Below are positions 32,105 to 44,320 of a DNA stretch of 64,000 bases, one piece after another (within the stretch, counting starts at the first letter, position 1; every line of letters begins with the position of its first letter). Below the pieces are notes generated by a model. That model worked only from the letters and a program-made list of their open reading frames with translations, did not search any database and was not told the DNA's origin. A program made the translations under genes and the position numbers. The DNA comes from Taxillus chinensis (Eukaryota > Streptophyta > Magnoliopsida > Santalales > Loranthaceae). Location of the stretch: the NCBI GenBank assembly GCA_023512835.1, contig JAKCVP010000385.1, positions 1-64,000 on the forward strand. Direction: 5' to 3'.

Positions 32105-33210
32105 TATGACGGACGGATCGGTGGGTGAAGACGACGATATGTAGATGACAAGGCACGGAGCGGACGAGAAGGCGCAAAGGAAGAATTGCGCAGTGTGAGT
32201 TGGATGGAGGGTAAAGGGGTGGGGGAGATGGATGTCGGTGGTGAGAGGAAAGGGAAAGGGAAGACGAGCTGATGGACTAGTCGAGGAAGCGACGTTGGTC
32301 GTTCTTCCTCAAAGTGGAGTGGCGGAGTGCACTCAAATCTTGGCACTCTGGACTCCAATCGTCACCTTGCTAGACTGTTTGCCTCCAGCTTGACGCGTGG
32401 TGAGTCTCTGAGGTTTTCACATTGGACAGGCATCGACAATTTTGCGCCACAGGTAGCGTCTGCACAAATGCACGCTGTCGCTTCGCCGCTCAGGATGACT
32501 CTCCACAGGCCTGCTGTCCGTCGACAGCTACATCAGCATCATCTCTTGCTGCACCCGCGGCTCTTTCACTGCTGCCGGCACAGACCGCGCGTCTCTATAG
32601 GGAGGCCTGTCAGGCAGCTGGATTCTGCGTCTTCTCACTCGTGCTATCCTAAAGACTTGTCCGACGCCTACCACAATAGCCAGAGCAGTACTCTGTCGTC
32701 GTCGGAGTCTGTCAAAAAGGGGCGCGTTCCAGCCCAGCCGCATCGAATCTCAACCATGACATCTAGTGTCACGTGAAATGCGGGGTAATGCGAGCCCAGA
32801 CGAAGCCAGTGGAAGCGCCGTGTACCCTCGCATAAGCCCAAACTGCATCAATTCTGCTGGTGCGCGCTGGTGCGCACCATTGAAGAGAACAGAAAGCAGC
32901 TTTGAAATTGTATTGGACCGGGGAGAGACATCCCGCTCGAATTTTACGTCTTGATTCTGGATGCTTGTTGACCATGCTAGAACCTTCAGGGCGTCCGGTG
33001 ACCTCACAACTTCCAAGCCAGCAGCCCATATCACCGTCATTTACACAAAACGATCCGTCTCTTCTGCGGTTGCACTGCGCCGCACACATTGCATACCTAT
33101 TTTGCACTCACGCCATACAGAATTAAGGCTACGGTCCCAACGTGCTACCACTTGTCCACTGATCATTCAATACAAGGCGATTCATTACCGCGATCTCTTC
33201 ATAGCCCCAC
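32105..33210. promoter_or_regulatory. Divergent promoter region, actin / FES1
   Basis: About 1.1 kb between divergent starts. The actin side (32104-32330) is rich in GGGA/GAAAGG runs, that is, a pyrimidine-rich leader on the gene strand. No further gene was supported in 32330-33200 despite open frames. Confidence 0.55.
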
Positions 33211-33873
33211 ATGACCGACCCTGGCTTGAACAAGCTTCTGAGCTGGGCCGTTCGCAATTCTAATGATCCTGACAAAGCCGATTCCCGTGACGAACACGAC
33301 GCGTCTACCGGTTCCCAGCATCTCTCGCGCGGCCTCGATGAACAAGCCTTGAAAGCCCTCATGGGTGGGCCCTCCGATGCAGACCTGATGCGCGAAGCCA
33401 TGGCCCTCATCCAAAGCCCTGGGGCAGACCTGAATTCCAAGCTTCTAGCTTTTGACAATCTCGAGCAGCTCATTGAGGGCATCGACAATGCAAACAACAT
33501 GGAAAGTCTGGGCTTATGGACGCCATTGATCTCTCAGCTTGACAGTCAAGAGGCCGACTTAAGACGTATGGCAGCTTGGTGTATATCTACGGCTGTTCAA
33601 AACAATCCTCGAGCTCAGGACAAGATACTTGCGCTAGACACGGTGCCAAAATTGGTGGATATGGCACTCAACGACGAGGATCAGGCCACGCGCAGGAAGG
33701 TTGTCTTTGCCTTGTCATCTGAAGTCCGTAACTACCAGCCTGGCTTGAACGAGCTCTTAAAACATTTACCGAAAGATTACAATCCCAACGGCGGACAGCT
33801 TGACGCAGGAGACATGGGCATTATAGATGGTATCATGGATATGTTGCGAGAGCAGGCTTCGGCTCCAAGGTGA
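33211..33873 (+). CDS. FES1: Hsp70 nucleotide-exchange factor Fes1
   Basis: A single frame of 220 residues starting MTDPGLNKLLSWAVRNS, the characteristic Fes1 N terminus, followed by an armadillo-type helical repeat domain (LLAFDNLEQLIEGIDNANN; LWTPLISQL; LRRMAAWCISTAVQNNPRAQ; ATRRKVVFALSSEVRN). Fes1 is the cytosolic armadillo-type exchange factor that releases ADP from Hsp70, and helps in clearing misfolded proteins. Length (220) is slightly shorter than the yeast protein (290) but normal for many filamentous fungi. The stop is only 32 bp from the stop of the next, convergent gene. Confidence 0.95.
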   Translation: MTDPGLNKLLSWAVRNSNDPDKADSRDEHDASTGSQHLSRGLDEQALKALMGGPSDADLMREAMALIQSPGADLNSKLLAFDNLEQLIEGIDNANNMESLGLWTPLISQLDSQEADLRRMAAWCISTAVQNNPRAQDKILALDTVPKLVDMALNDEDQATRRKVVFALSSEVRNYQPGLNELLKHLPKDYNPNGGQLDAGDMGIIDGIMDMLREQASAPR

Positions 33874-33905
33874 CGTTCTGTCGGTAAAGGGATGCAGCGC
33901 GTTCT

Positions 33906-34535
33906 TTAGATGCAGCGCACCGCCAGAGCAAGGATGCCCAGAAAAGCCTCGCGCTCAATGCTCGCCTGCTTCAAACCCAGCCCCACAACAAGCAGTCTCT
34001 TCTCAGTTGGGTGTTTCGTGGTGATTAGACTTGCAATCTGAGTCGCAATAAGCTCATCTAGCGTCTTACAGTCACCAGATCCCGCTCCGAGGATCGTGGT
34101 AGCAGTCAGGTGTGGCATAGGCAAGAGATGGGAGCCGTTGATCTCGGCTTCATTCGAAGGCATAGTGAAGGGAGCATCTCCCACGCCGGGATCCGGATGT
34201 TCGAGCGGAACATGGATCTGTAGATATGCACCATCAGCTGCTGGCTGTCCACGTTGGACAATTGCAACACGAACCCAGTGTACTAGCCTTCCGTCTTGCA
34301 CAACAGTCATCAGAATCTTGTCCGCGAACTGCGTAAGCGACACGTCAATGCTAGTCCCGTTGACGGAGCCAGCAGCCTGCCTGCTCCTCGCGGGGAAAGG
34401 TGCTGGCGATGCTACGTTCACCGCATCAACATTCGTTACTGCTGCGTATGCCATGGGAGGCAGTGGTTCTGCGACGCGGTGATCGGTGTTCAGGAGACGT
34501 GGGGAGAGCAATGGTTCACCGAAGCAGGTGGACAT
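33906..34535 (-). CDS. Proteasome assembly chaperone 3-like protein
   Basis: A single minus-strand frame of 209 residues (ATG at 34535). The core has the pattern of the PAC3/Poc3-like family: SLTQFADKILMTVVQDGRL, a WVRVAIVQ strand, PHLTATTILGAGSGD, DELIATQIASLI and the closing RLLVVGLGL. PAC3 with PAC4 guides assembly of the proteasome alpha ring. A later start at an internal Met (MAYAAVTNVD, residue 28) is possible, since the first 27 residues look non-conserved. The gene lies tail to tail with FES1 (32-bp spacer), so the two 3' untranslated regions probably overlap. Immediately to its right the AT-rich retroelement block begins, about 30 bp from the start codon, so the gene's promoter must lie inside a decayed LTR. 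Confidence 0.8.
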   Translation of the reverse strand: MSTCFGEPLLSPRLLNTDHRVAEPLPPMAYAAVTNVDAVNVASPAPFPARSRQAAGSVNGTSIDVSLTQFADKILMTVVQDGRLVHWVRVAIVQRGQPAADGAYLQIHVPLEHPDPGVGDAPFTMPSNEAEINGSHLLPMPHLTATTILGAGSGDCKTLDELIATQIASLITTKHPTEKRLLVVGLGLKQASIEREAFLGILALAVRCI

Positions 34536-34565
34536 AAAGAGCTAAGCTAAACATGATCAGTCCGA

Positions 34566-34749
34566 TGTTGGAAATAAGAACGTTCGTTTCACGTAATATT
34601 ACGTGACCGTCGCGGTCACATAGGTTTCCTAGATAGGCTTAGCGTATCTCCTATAGTATCTCTTCTTTCTCTTTTATACCTACTCCTTTAGTTAATTAGA
34701 TATATATATATATATATTTATTTATCTAATTATTATCTATAATTAAATA
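34566..34749 (+). mobile_element. LTR family D, copy 3, RIP-mutated, block border
   Basis: Starts TGTTGGAAATAAG and follows copies 1 and 2 (TTTCACGTAATATTACGTGA, GATAGGCTTAGCG, CTCCTTTAGTTAAT) but with many C-to-T/G-to-A changes, ending about AATTAAATA where copy 2 has TTCAACA. It marks the left edge of the first AT-rich block. The flanks (TCCGA and CTTAT) do not match, so it is not a clean solo insertion. Confidence 0.7.
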
Positions 34750-36089
34750 CTTATAAGCCTAGCTATTATATCTAAAGTAAATTAGACCTTTTTATCTATT
34801 TTTAGAACCTATAAGATACTAGAAATTAATAAGTAGAAAACTAATTTAATTATTAATATCTAGACTTTAAATTAGAGATAGCTATCTGGATATATAAAAG
34901 AACTAGATAATAGCCTAAGGAGTACTATTTTTTATACTTTTAAATATAAAAGTATAGGATTATTCCTATAAAATACTTAATCTAAGTACCCTACTATCTT
35001 TCCCTAATAATACGCGCTATCGCGATATCGTAAATTATATTATAGATAGAAACCTCTTCGAGGGTAGTAAGTATAGTATTAGAGATATTTATAATAAATT
35101 AGTTATAATCTATTTACCTAAAGCTATATACGTAGTAACTATATATATACTAATAAGAAAATCTTATAAGTAATAAGTTCTACTAGGATATAAGCTATAC
35201 CCTAAACTATAGATATATAGATTAATAAGAATATAGAAACTATTTTTTCTAGATATAGATATTTATATAGAAGATAGATATATATTTATAAAAGGACTAC
35301 TAATACCTAGGATATAAGTAGAGTACTCTTAGGGAATAAGAGTAAGAGTAAGTATAGAAGGATTATAGTAGTATAATACGGGTATCTTTAGAGACTCTTC
35401 CCCCTATATAATAGTATACGCCTATTCTATATATAGTAGGTAATTAGTAAAATTCGTTTCTTTTATTTTCTATTTATTAAATACCCTAGGCTAAGTAGTA
35501 TATATCCTAATAATAAACCTATATATATACTTTTATATAGAAGTAAGACTTATAGAGTTTATTTAAATATATAAATATTTTACTACTCTTATTTAGAAGT
35601 ATTAAATTAATATTCTAGCTCTCTACTATACCTCGCCTATAAGAAAAAGTCTATATTCTTAATTACTATACGCCCTACCTATTATACTTAGAATAGTAGC
35701 TATAAGGTATATATTTAGGAGTGCTTATAGGCCCTACCCTATATATTCTCCTATACCCTACCACATCTCTCTACTATATCTTCTCCCCTAAGTATCCCCT
35801 ACTACTCCCTTTAGTAAAGTACTTATACTATATAAGGCGAAGTAGAAGAAACTAAAAAAGGATTAGAGTTCGACTTTAAGGAGAAGATACTAACAAAGGA
35901 TTATTAATACTAATTACTATTTAAATAGTAGTTATAATAATAATATATATTACTTTAACTATCTATACCCCCTGATTCCTACTAATAGTAGTAATCTTTT
36001 ACCTCCCCTACTGTGGAGGAGTGATGGGCGCACCTGCTCCTATCGGGGCGAGGCAAAACCATACCAACAACACTAGTATATCTAGGAAG
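34750..36089 (-). mobile_element. RIP-degraded internal part of LTR element family B
   Basis: This lies directly downstream (minus sense) of the LTR at 36090-36453 and corresponds to the start of the family B internal region seen at 54534 onwards; the primer-binding region (GTTTTGCCTCGCCCCGATAGGAG) is nearly unmutated. The rest has lost almost all CpA/TpG. It is cut off at the left by family D sequence, so only about 1.3 kb remains. No intact reading frame. Confidence 0.6.
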
Positions 36090-36453
36090 TGGTAGATAGG
36101 GCGAATTAAATACGGGATATATATTAGTATAGTTATAGTAAGGACTTAATATATATAGTTCTCTTATAGGTAGTAGTAGTAACTTAATATAATAAATTAT
36201 ATAAGTATAGTAGATAAATAGATTAAGGGTAAAACTATTACTAAATTATAAGAATATCTAAAGATATTCGAACTATATATAGGCCTAAGGTATCGTATAT
36301 TCTAATAGGCCTTATTTAGTATAGAATATATAGGAAAAAGTATATAATAAGTATCTAAAAAGGGTACTAATTAAATAAAAGAAATAACCGAATTAGGCCA
36401 CCTATCCGTCTAATCAACCCGCGGTACGTGCATGTGTAGACCACATCACCACA
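36090..36453 (-). mobile_element. LTR of family B, minus orientation
   Basis: A 364-bp LTR reading from TGTGGTGATGTGG (36453) to CTATCTACCA (36090), homologous to the 363-bp LTR at 54171-54533. Its first 60 bases (about 36395-36453) are almost free of RIP changes while the rest is heavily changed. Confidence 0.75.
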
Positions 36454-36734
36454 CTACTACTACCTCTTAAATCTATCTATAGGGTACCCTTTATAATAGT
36501 ACGGATTCGCGCTTAAATTAAATAAGGGTCGTAGAGTTATAAACTTAAAAGAAGGAAGAGCTAATATTATTATTATTATTTAATTACTATAGTTAGACTA
36601 GTAAATATAATAATAATAAGTACTATATTAGTCTATCTAAGTTGATATTAGTAAGGATACTAACTAAAAGATTAGTAGGGAAATATTAGAACTACCTATT
36701 TTATAGATAAAAGATAACCTACTTATAGTCTTAA
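36454..36734. mobile_element. RIP-degraded repeat sequence, family unclear
   Basis: TA-rich, CpA-depleted sequence between two LTRs with no recognisable coding signal. Confidence 0.4.
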
Positions 36735-37050
36735 GAGCTAGATAATAACTAATATAATAAGGTAACTTATTTTCTAAGACTCTATATATATAGGGGTTAT
36801 CGTATAATAACCCTTAGATATAGATAATATATATACATTATCTATAATAGTATAAGGGTTATAAGAGTAAGAAGGGTAAAGGTATAGGAGATAAATAGTA
36901 GATATACCTCTAATAATTAGCTATAAAGTAGTAAATCGTCTCTAAATCCTATATATATGTACGAAGGGGGTTATAAACCTAACGGACCTCCCTCTTAAGC
37001 CTACCTATGGTAGTCGTGCCTCTATTGGTATATCTCTATACTACCTAACA
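36735..37050 (+). mobile_element. Partial LTR of family C
   Basis: It matches 49406-49763 and the reverse of 50904-51274: GGTAACTTATT..., GGGGTTATCGTATAATAACCC, TATAGTATAAGGGTTATAAGAG, AGTAAATCGTCTCTAAATCC, and the end CTACCTAACA. The first 60 or so bases of the LTR are missing or unrecognisable. Confidence 0.65.
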
Positions 37051-37077
37051 AAAATAGTATAGTAGGGTATAAGAAAA

Positions 37078-37272
37078 TGTATAAGATAGGGCCTATGTAA
37101 GAAAAAAAAAAGGGGAGTTTAGAGGTAGTAGAGTGGTAACAGAACTATCACTTAAGGAGGGAAGAGGAATACTCTATCCCCTCCTCCCTATATATACCCG
37201 GTACGGGCGGATAAACGTAGTACTGGTAGCGCGACGGAGGTACGTAGGTATACTATACCTCTCTCTCTTATA
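37078..37272 (-). repeat. Family A LTR, 3' copy
   Basis: Shares the core (CGGTACGGGCGGATAAACG, GCGACGGAGGTACG, ACTCTATCCCCTCCTCC) with the LTR at 43739-43928. Its left part is diverged, with an A-run and an unrelated-looking stretch, so that boundary is approximate. Confidence 0.65.
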
Positions 37273-40200
37273 TACGCTCCCCCTCTAGGCTAGCGTCCTT
37301 AATAGCTATAATCTTCCTCTTCCGCTCTTATATTTAGTTATTATAACTCGGGCTTAGTCGTCTTAATATACTATAGTATCTTATCTTTACTATTCGTAGT
37401 ACGTACTACGACGGCGCGCCGCCTATAATATACGTACTTATATTATTACTATAGTAAAGTTTACCCTTACGTTCTTACTATTCTTACCCTTTATATTCTA
37501 CTTATTAACGTAGGACTACCTCTCTATTTATAAAAATATTACGTAGTAACGTATACTACTATATTTCTTATAGTATTTATATCTCGTCTATATTATATAC
37601 TTACTTCTTATTCTTCTTATCTTTCTTATATATCCGTATCGCTTACCTATTATAGTTAACTACTATCGTCCTCCTAGTATTAAACCTAGTATAGTTAGTA
37701 CTACCGACTATAAGTAGCCTAAAGAGAGTACTATAGTCGATATATCTATACCTTCTATACTATTTTACGTACGCTACTTATATAATATTACTAAACCCTT
37801 AGTCTATAAGCCTAACTTAATTACGAGTTAATATTACAAACGCTACTATATATTATACTATCGCTATATTCCTATAAGTTATTATATCTATACGACGTAT
37901 ATAATCCGTACTAATACTTTATAGTTACCTCGCCTATTTAATACCTACTATACATATCTCCTTAAGATATAAGGTATCTACTAGACCATTATAATAGACG
38001 ATAAGTCTAGTATAGTAGATAAGTAGGATACTAGTATTTTTCTTATACGCGTATAGTACTAATATACCTATAAGCTTAATACTTATATAAACAAGTCGGG
38101 TTACCTAGATATAGTATTTAGTACGCCGACGTATCGCCCTACTAGCGTAGCCGACTATTAGTCCCTTATACTAGAAGAAGCTCGCCGGCTCCGCCGTAAG
38201 TATCGCCTTACGCTACTAGAGCGCCGTAAGTCTAACTAACTTATACATAGCCTTATATATTCGCCTATTCTACGCTATTATAGCGTAGCTTACTAATACT
38301 CGTCTCCTATATAGATTTAACTACTCTATAAGCGTCTACCTCCTATCGCGCCTAGTACGCTATACTAGTCCCCCGACCTTAGTAGTCCTACTAGTAGCGG
38401 TAGCGGCGCTAATAATAACGAACGACGACGACGACAAGGATAATAACGGCTATAATCCGCCTAATATTTCGGTATATTACGTTACGTTATCTCCGTGTTC
38501 TTATAGCGTAGTTACTTCGCTATATACTAATATATTACTCGCTTATAGGTCGATAATAATTCTATAGAGATCGATAATGATAATAACTATTATAGTCCTC
38601 TCTCTCCGTCTACTATACGTCTTATACGTTAGGCGCGCCGCCGTCCTATAGATAAGTAGCGGCTATCTAGAGATACATATTACCTACTCCTATTATATAC
38701 TACTTATACTATATAACTATTAGGTACTACCGGTCCGTATATTCTTATACTATATTTTCCTTATTTCTTCTTAGTAGGCGAATCGCCGCTACCATATAAG
38801 TACGCCGAATATAAATCGCTATTTCTTCTTATATATTACACTATCTCCTACCCCTCTTATTAACTTTTCTACTCTAAAACTCTTTTACTATATCGTCTAC
38901 TTTTATATCCTTTTCTAGAATCTACTAATCCTATTTATTACTAAATCCTTTCTATCGTACTAAGAAGAACGTTTTCCCCTTATCTACCTTACTATCTAGT
39001 ATTTATTTAATTTCCTACTCCTCTTCTCCGTCTAATTATAGTTCTAGAGCGTCGAATATATAGTAATTACTACCCTCCCGTTCCTAATAGGGTTATAGCT
39101 TTAAAATATAGAAGACGTTATAGATCTAGTAGAAGAGGGGTAGCTATAGCCTATATACTTATATTCCTATTTATTTTTATACCGGAAACGGTCTAATAAA
39201 CTTTAGACTTAATTTCTTTACTTTATCTTTAATCTTAATATACTTAGTTGATAGTAATACCTTATCCCCTAGTTTAAATATTATTAGTATCCTACTTTTA
39301 TTATAATATTTTACTTACTACTTACTAGCTACGTATAGATATTACTCTAGTTATACTTAAGTTATATATAGATTTTATATCCTCTCTATTACTACTAGTA
39401 GTCCTTTCTTAGGGTTCTATTCTCGTTACTATAGTAAAAATATAGGATTTCGCCCGTATACTACTATAAATAGCGTCGTCTTCGTACTCGTATATTTTAT
39501 ATTATTATAAATAAATTCTACGTATAGTAGTAGTTCTATCTAACTCTTTTATTTAATCTTACTAAATATATGTAGATACTATTCTAGTACTTAATTCTAC
39601 CTCTTAGTCTATCTGTCCGTTTACGGGTAGAAGGCTATACTTAGCTTCCAAATTATCCTATATTAGTAGTATAATTCCGACTAGAACGTAGACGTAAATA
39701 GGCTACCCCTATCTATTACGATTCCTTATAGTAGCCCGTATTTATACGCGACTCTTATTAGAAATAAGTATACTAATCCTATAGTATCGATTATCTTCTT
39801 ATACGGAAAGTATAGCGCTATCTTAGAGTACCTATTGATAATAACTAGTATATAGTTATATACGTTATTATCGACTTTAGTAGGTAGTAGCCCTGTAATA
39901 AAATCTATACTTAACTCTTTAAATACGTCTATTAGTATAGAAAGGCTAGTAAGTTCGCTATAGGGCTTCTATCTTAGGGCTTTTCGCCCTTTAGTATACG
40001 TTATACGTATAGATATAGTTATAAATATCCGTATCTAATATTAACTACTAATAAGATCTCTCTATAAGCTCTAGGGTCTTAGAGGTACTAAAGTATCCTA
40101 CAAGGGGTTATTATAGTATATTCTTAGGATCTCTTACCTAATACTCTATTCTAGAGGTATATAAATATAGTATTTTCTCTATAAGACGCCCTTAGAATCT

Positions 40201-43200
40201 ATTATCTATATATCTATCTTACTAGTACGGCGCCTATACTATAGCTAATCTTATCGTTCGTCTATAAAGAGGTCCTTTAGTTAGAGGTCTTATATTAGAT
40301 CTTTAAGGTCTACTAAGTAAGGTCTATATACTATTTTAGTACTAGTAGCTTTAGCTACTAGTATATAAGGTAGAAACTATTTATAACTAGTACTACTAGT
40401 AGTAGGGTTAAGGCTCTTATAGCCTATACTACGACTCTTTAGAAGTATAACTATAGTACGCTCCTCTAGTCTATTACTAGTCGTAGATACTCTAATCCTA
40501 CTTATCCCTGTTAGGGGAGCTGATTCTTATAGCTATTATATAACATACCTACGCTTCTACTACGCTCTACGTACTTATACCTAGCTTCTACTATAATATT
40601 AGTAATAGCTAAGATATATACTTATTTACTTAGAAATAGTCTAATCTCCTTATTAATAGATCCGCTAGGTTCGTCTATCCCGAACAGTACTCTATAGCGA
40701 AATTAAAGCCTATAAGGAATATCGCCTATCGTACTTATCGCCTATTTAATCTAGATAGAGAGCGTATTCCTCGTAGATTAGTATAATCTATTAGTACCTA
40801 AATAGGGTACTATACCCTATCTAGATAGTACCACTAGTACTTAAAGTAATAGACGATAGCTAGTAGCTCTTAATTATATATCTTATAGTTTAGCTCGGCC
40901 GCCGCTATTTTCCTAGACTAAAATACTATCGGGCGCTATTACCATACTAAATCTAGTTATATTAAGATTCCTACTAGCGTGTAGTCTAAAGCGTCTATCT
41001 CTACTCTTATTCGTCGGCTAGGGTCGAAGTATTTTAATATTATACTATTCTAGAATAGTTTCTTTAGCCTTTTAAAAGTATCTTAGTAATTCTCTATCTA
41101 ACTAAAAGGTATATTCTTCTTTAGATAATTAGTTAGTAGTCATACTATACGCGTATAGCTATCGATAAATCTATAGTAGAAGTTTATAAACCCTAATAGG
41201 ACTTAGATATCTTATAGACTCTAAGGGGTTAGCTAGCTTTATATTATAGCTACCTAATCTAGGTCTATCGCTACTCCCTTTATTAATATAATAAATCCTA
41301 CGAATTCGAGCTATTATACCACGAATTCGTATTTAGTGAGATTTACGTATAGCTTATAATTATAGAGAACTATAAGGACTTTTCTTATCTTGCGTTAGTA
41401 GCGTTCTACCGGCGTCTTATATATAAATATTAGGATATTATCGAGATATACTACTACTATTATATCTAGTATCGGGGCTAGAATATAGTTTATTAGTACT
41501 TAAAAAGTTACTAGAGCATTATAGAGGCTAAAAGGTATAACTAGGTATTTAAAGTAGCCGTATTTTATCCTAAAGGCTGTCTTCTACTCGTCCCCTTCTC
41601 TTATTCGGACCTAGTAGTAGGCGTCCTTAAGGTCTAACCTTGTTAAGTAACGGGAGCCTTATAGATAGTCTATTATCTTATTAATTAATAGTAATAGATA
41701 CCTATTCTTAATAGTAGCCTTATTAAGGCCTCTATAGTCTATATAGAGTCGAAGTATTCTATCCTTCTTTAGTATAAATAGAATCGGGGCTCTAGTAGGG
41801 CTTATACTATACTATATCTATCCCTACTCTAGTATATTACTAATATACTCCCGTAGGACCTATAGTTCCTTAGCTAAAAGGTTATATAGTAGTCTATAGG
41901 GTACCTCTACCCCTAGGTATAAATCGATAGTATAGTCTATTACTTTATTCCTTAGGAGTCGAGCCGCCTTTTCTACTAAAAATATATCTTTAAATCCTAC
42001 TAGAGTATTAGAGAGCCTAATCGGCTTCTATATTTCTTCTATACCTATATTATCTAATTCCGGTAGTTCTAAGGGATCTATATAGATTATGCCTAGGAAC
42101 ACGATATTATTTTTCTTTATCCTTTAAGGCGTCTAGCTTAACTAGCTCGATCTCGTCCTCGCTTATAATACTCTACGAAAATATTTATACTCCTAGATTA
42201 AGTTATATTAACTTACTCTATCTAAATACGTTTCCTAATATTACCTCTACGCTAGAGCTATCGACGCCAAAAAACAGGTTAGTAGTTATCCTCTTAAAAC
42301 CTAAATCATTAGTAATACGTAGCTATAGTATATATTCTTTATATATACTTTACTTTTATCCGTCTATCTATTAGATTTATAATAAATAGTTACCCTCTTT
42401 TTTCTAGAAAAAGTTATACTATAAGTTACTAGCTAATAATATTTACTTCTACCCCTATATTGAATACTACTATTACTTCTTATTCTATATTACCTATTAC
42501 CTTTAGATTACTTATATAGCCTTTACATATTATACTTAGTACTTAGATACTATAGATAGTACCCTTTACTATAGTTCTTCTTATAATAGCCGAGCCTACT
42601 ATAAGAGTCTTTCTTTTCCCTTATCCTAGGACTTACCTTAATACTAAGTAGCTTAGTTAGGGTAGTTCTTTACTATATACCCTAGTTATTAGTAGTAGAA
42701 GTATATAAAGCCTCCTTCTCCTTCTAATTCCTCGCCTTAGGGAGGCGCCTCTCCCTCTTTCTAGGTATAGGGAGAATCGTTAGGGCCTTAGAGTAATACT
42801 ATAGTCTAGCCTTCCTAACTACTCCTTATATATAATATAGATACTCCCTACTTATAAGCCGCTTATACCTAATATCTAAAACTCCGATCTACTCGATCAG
42901 ACTAAATTTCCTTTCTAGAATAGATACTAGCGAGATTAGCCCTTCTTAAGTATCTAGGATCTAGTAATTATTAGTAATAGTAATTTAGATCTCCGACCGT
43001 AATTTAGAGAAAAGGTATTAAATCTAATATTCCTCTAAGTATTATAGTAGCTAGGCTTCTAGAGAATCTAGATATATTATAAATAATTAAGTAGTCTAGT
43101 CTCTTCTTTATCTAGTATTATTAAATTAATTTCCTATTTCGCGTATATAGATTTACTAGATTATCGACTATATCGAGTACATACTCTATAAATTTTATCT

Positions 43201-43738
43201 AGGACTAATCGCTTATACTATTATCTTTCTCTATATTACTAGTAGGCCTCCTAAACGTCTCCCCTTAGATACTAGAGGGTATAGTAGATTTTAGACTTTT
43301 CTATAGAAAAATTATTAGAGGTAAGGCTAAAAGTATTCTTATATAAGTAGTGGAAATCCTTAAATTCTTATAAAGATTAGTTATAGTAGTTATCTAGTTT
43401 CTAGATTTTAATATTCCGCTATTATAGAAATACTAGTACCTTACTAGTACTACTTATACTATCTACCTACTTATTAGCTTAGAATAGGTTAGCTAGTAAC
43501 TTATCTACACGAAGATTATCGATTTCTTAATATAGTATAAGGACCTTCTATTATAGGTTCTTTCTTATTATCTAGCTCTACCCTTCTAATCTACTAGGCC
43601 CTTCGTCTTAGATATTATCTCCTTATTCTATATACGTCTTAAGTATACGGAGTAGGTACTCCGCCTAAGTATTAGATATAATTAGTTAGCGACGTAGTAG
43701 TATTATACTATTTCTATCTAGGTACCCCTTTTTAGAAG

Positions 43739-43928
43739 TAATAGCTTATAAGATAGAAGTAAAGAGGCGTAGTATAGAGATAGTAGAGTAGTAATAGAAC
43801 TATTACTTAAGAAGGAAAGAGGAATACTCTATCCCCTCCTCCCCTATATATACCCGGTACGGGCGGATAAACGTAGCACCGGTGGCGCGACGGAGGTACG
43901 CAGGTGCACCGCACCTCTCCCTCTTACA
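43739..43928 (-). repeat. Family A LTR, 5' copy
   Basis: A 190-bp LTR matching 52248-52437 in length and sequence. Its outer 90 bases (about 43838-43928) are nearly free of RIP changes. Confidence 0.8.
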
Positions 43929-44320
43929 GCCTATAAGTACTTCAAACCCTAAACAAAAAACACCAATCTTAATAATAATAAAAAAAAGGGGTTTTTAATA
44001 AAAAAAAAAAAATTTTTTTTTTAGGTATATTATAATAGAAAAATATATTTTTATTTTTAAAATTAAAATTATAAATTATTTTTTTTTTTAAATTAAAAAA
44101 AAAATTTTAAATTCTAACCCAAAATAAAAATTTAAATTTTTTTTTTTTTTATGATTTATAAACCCTAACCCATTGATTAAAATTAAAAAAAAAAAAAAAA
44201 ACCCAATTTTTCCAACCCCCCCCCCCCCGGATTGACCTGGGGTGTGTTTGAAAACTGGTCTTCTAATAAACCCCCCCCCCCCCACCCCACAATAAACCCC
44301 CAAATAAACTTACTATCCTA
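43929..44320. other. Homopolymer-rich stretch, possibly an assembly artefact
   Basis: This stretch differs from both the RIP blocks and the genes. It is built of long A, T and C runs (two C13 runs at 44216-44228 and 44271-44283, and A/T runs of up to 17-18) with a few mixed bases and scattered CCCTAA-like pieces. No coding or mobile feature is visible. Inflated homopolymers at a repeat edge suggest a poorly resolved join. Confidence 0.5.

Larger units (their letters stand above)
37078..43928 (-). mobile_element. RIP-inactivated Ty3/Gypsy-type LTR retrotransposon, family A
   Basis: The element reads on the minus strand from an LTR at 43928-43739 (TGTAAGAGGGAGAGG...) to a second, diverged LTR at about 37272-37078, 6.85 kb in all. 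In between, gag-like sequence (43.7-42.5 kb) and pol are readable through many stops. Reverse transcriptase is plain at about 41,800-41,100: [50 protein letters not shown], and the catalytic YLDN (from YLDD by G-to-A). This order and RT style are those of Gypsy elements. Loss of CpA/TpG with CpG kept shows RIP. No intact protein is encoded. Further copies or fragments: 49764-50903 and 52248-54170. Confidence 0.85.

Noticed and set aside
37300..43700. Attempt to call intact gag-pol genes in the AT blocks
   Set aside because: Every frame is broken by many RIP stops; only degraded-element annotation is supported.
43929..44180. Telomere-like CCCTAA pieces
   Set aside because: Only isolated, non-tandem hits in a low-complexity region; no array and no chromosome end nearby.
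44088..44303. 71-codon minus-strand frame of Gly and Phe runs
   Set aside because: It comes from homopolymer runs in a suspect stretch.
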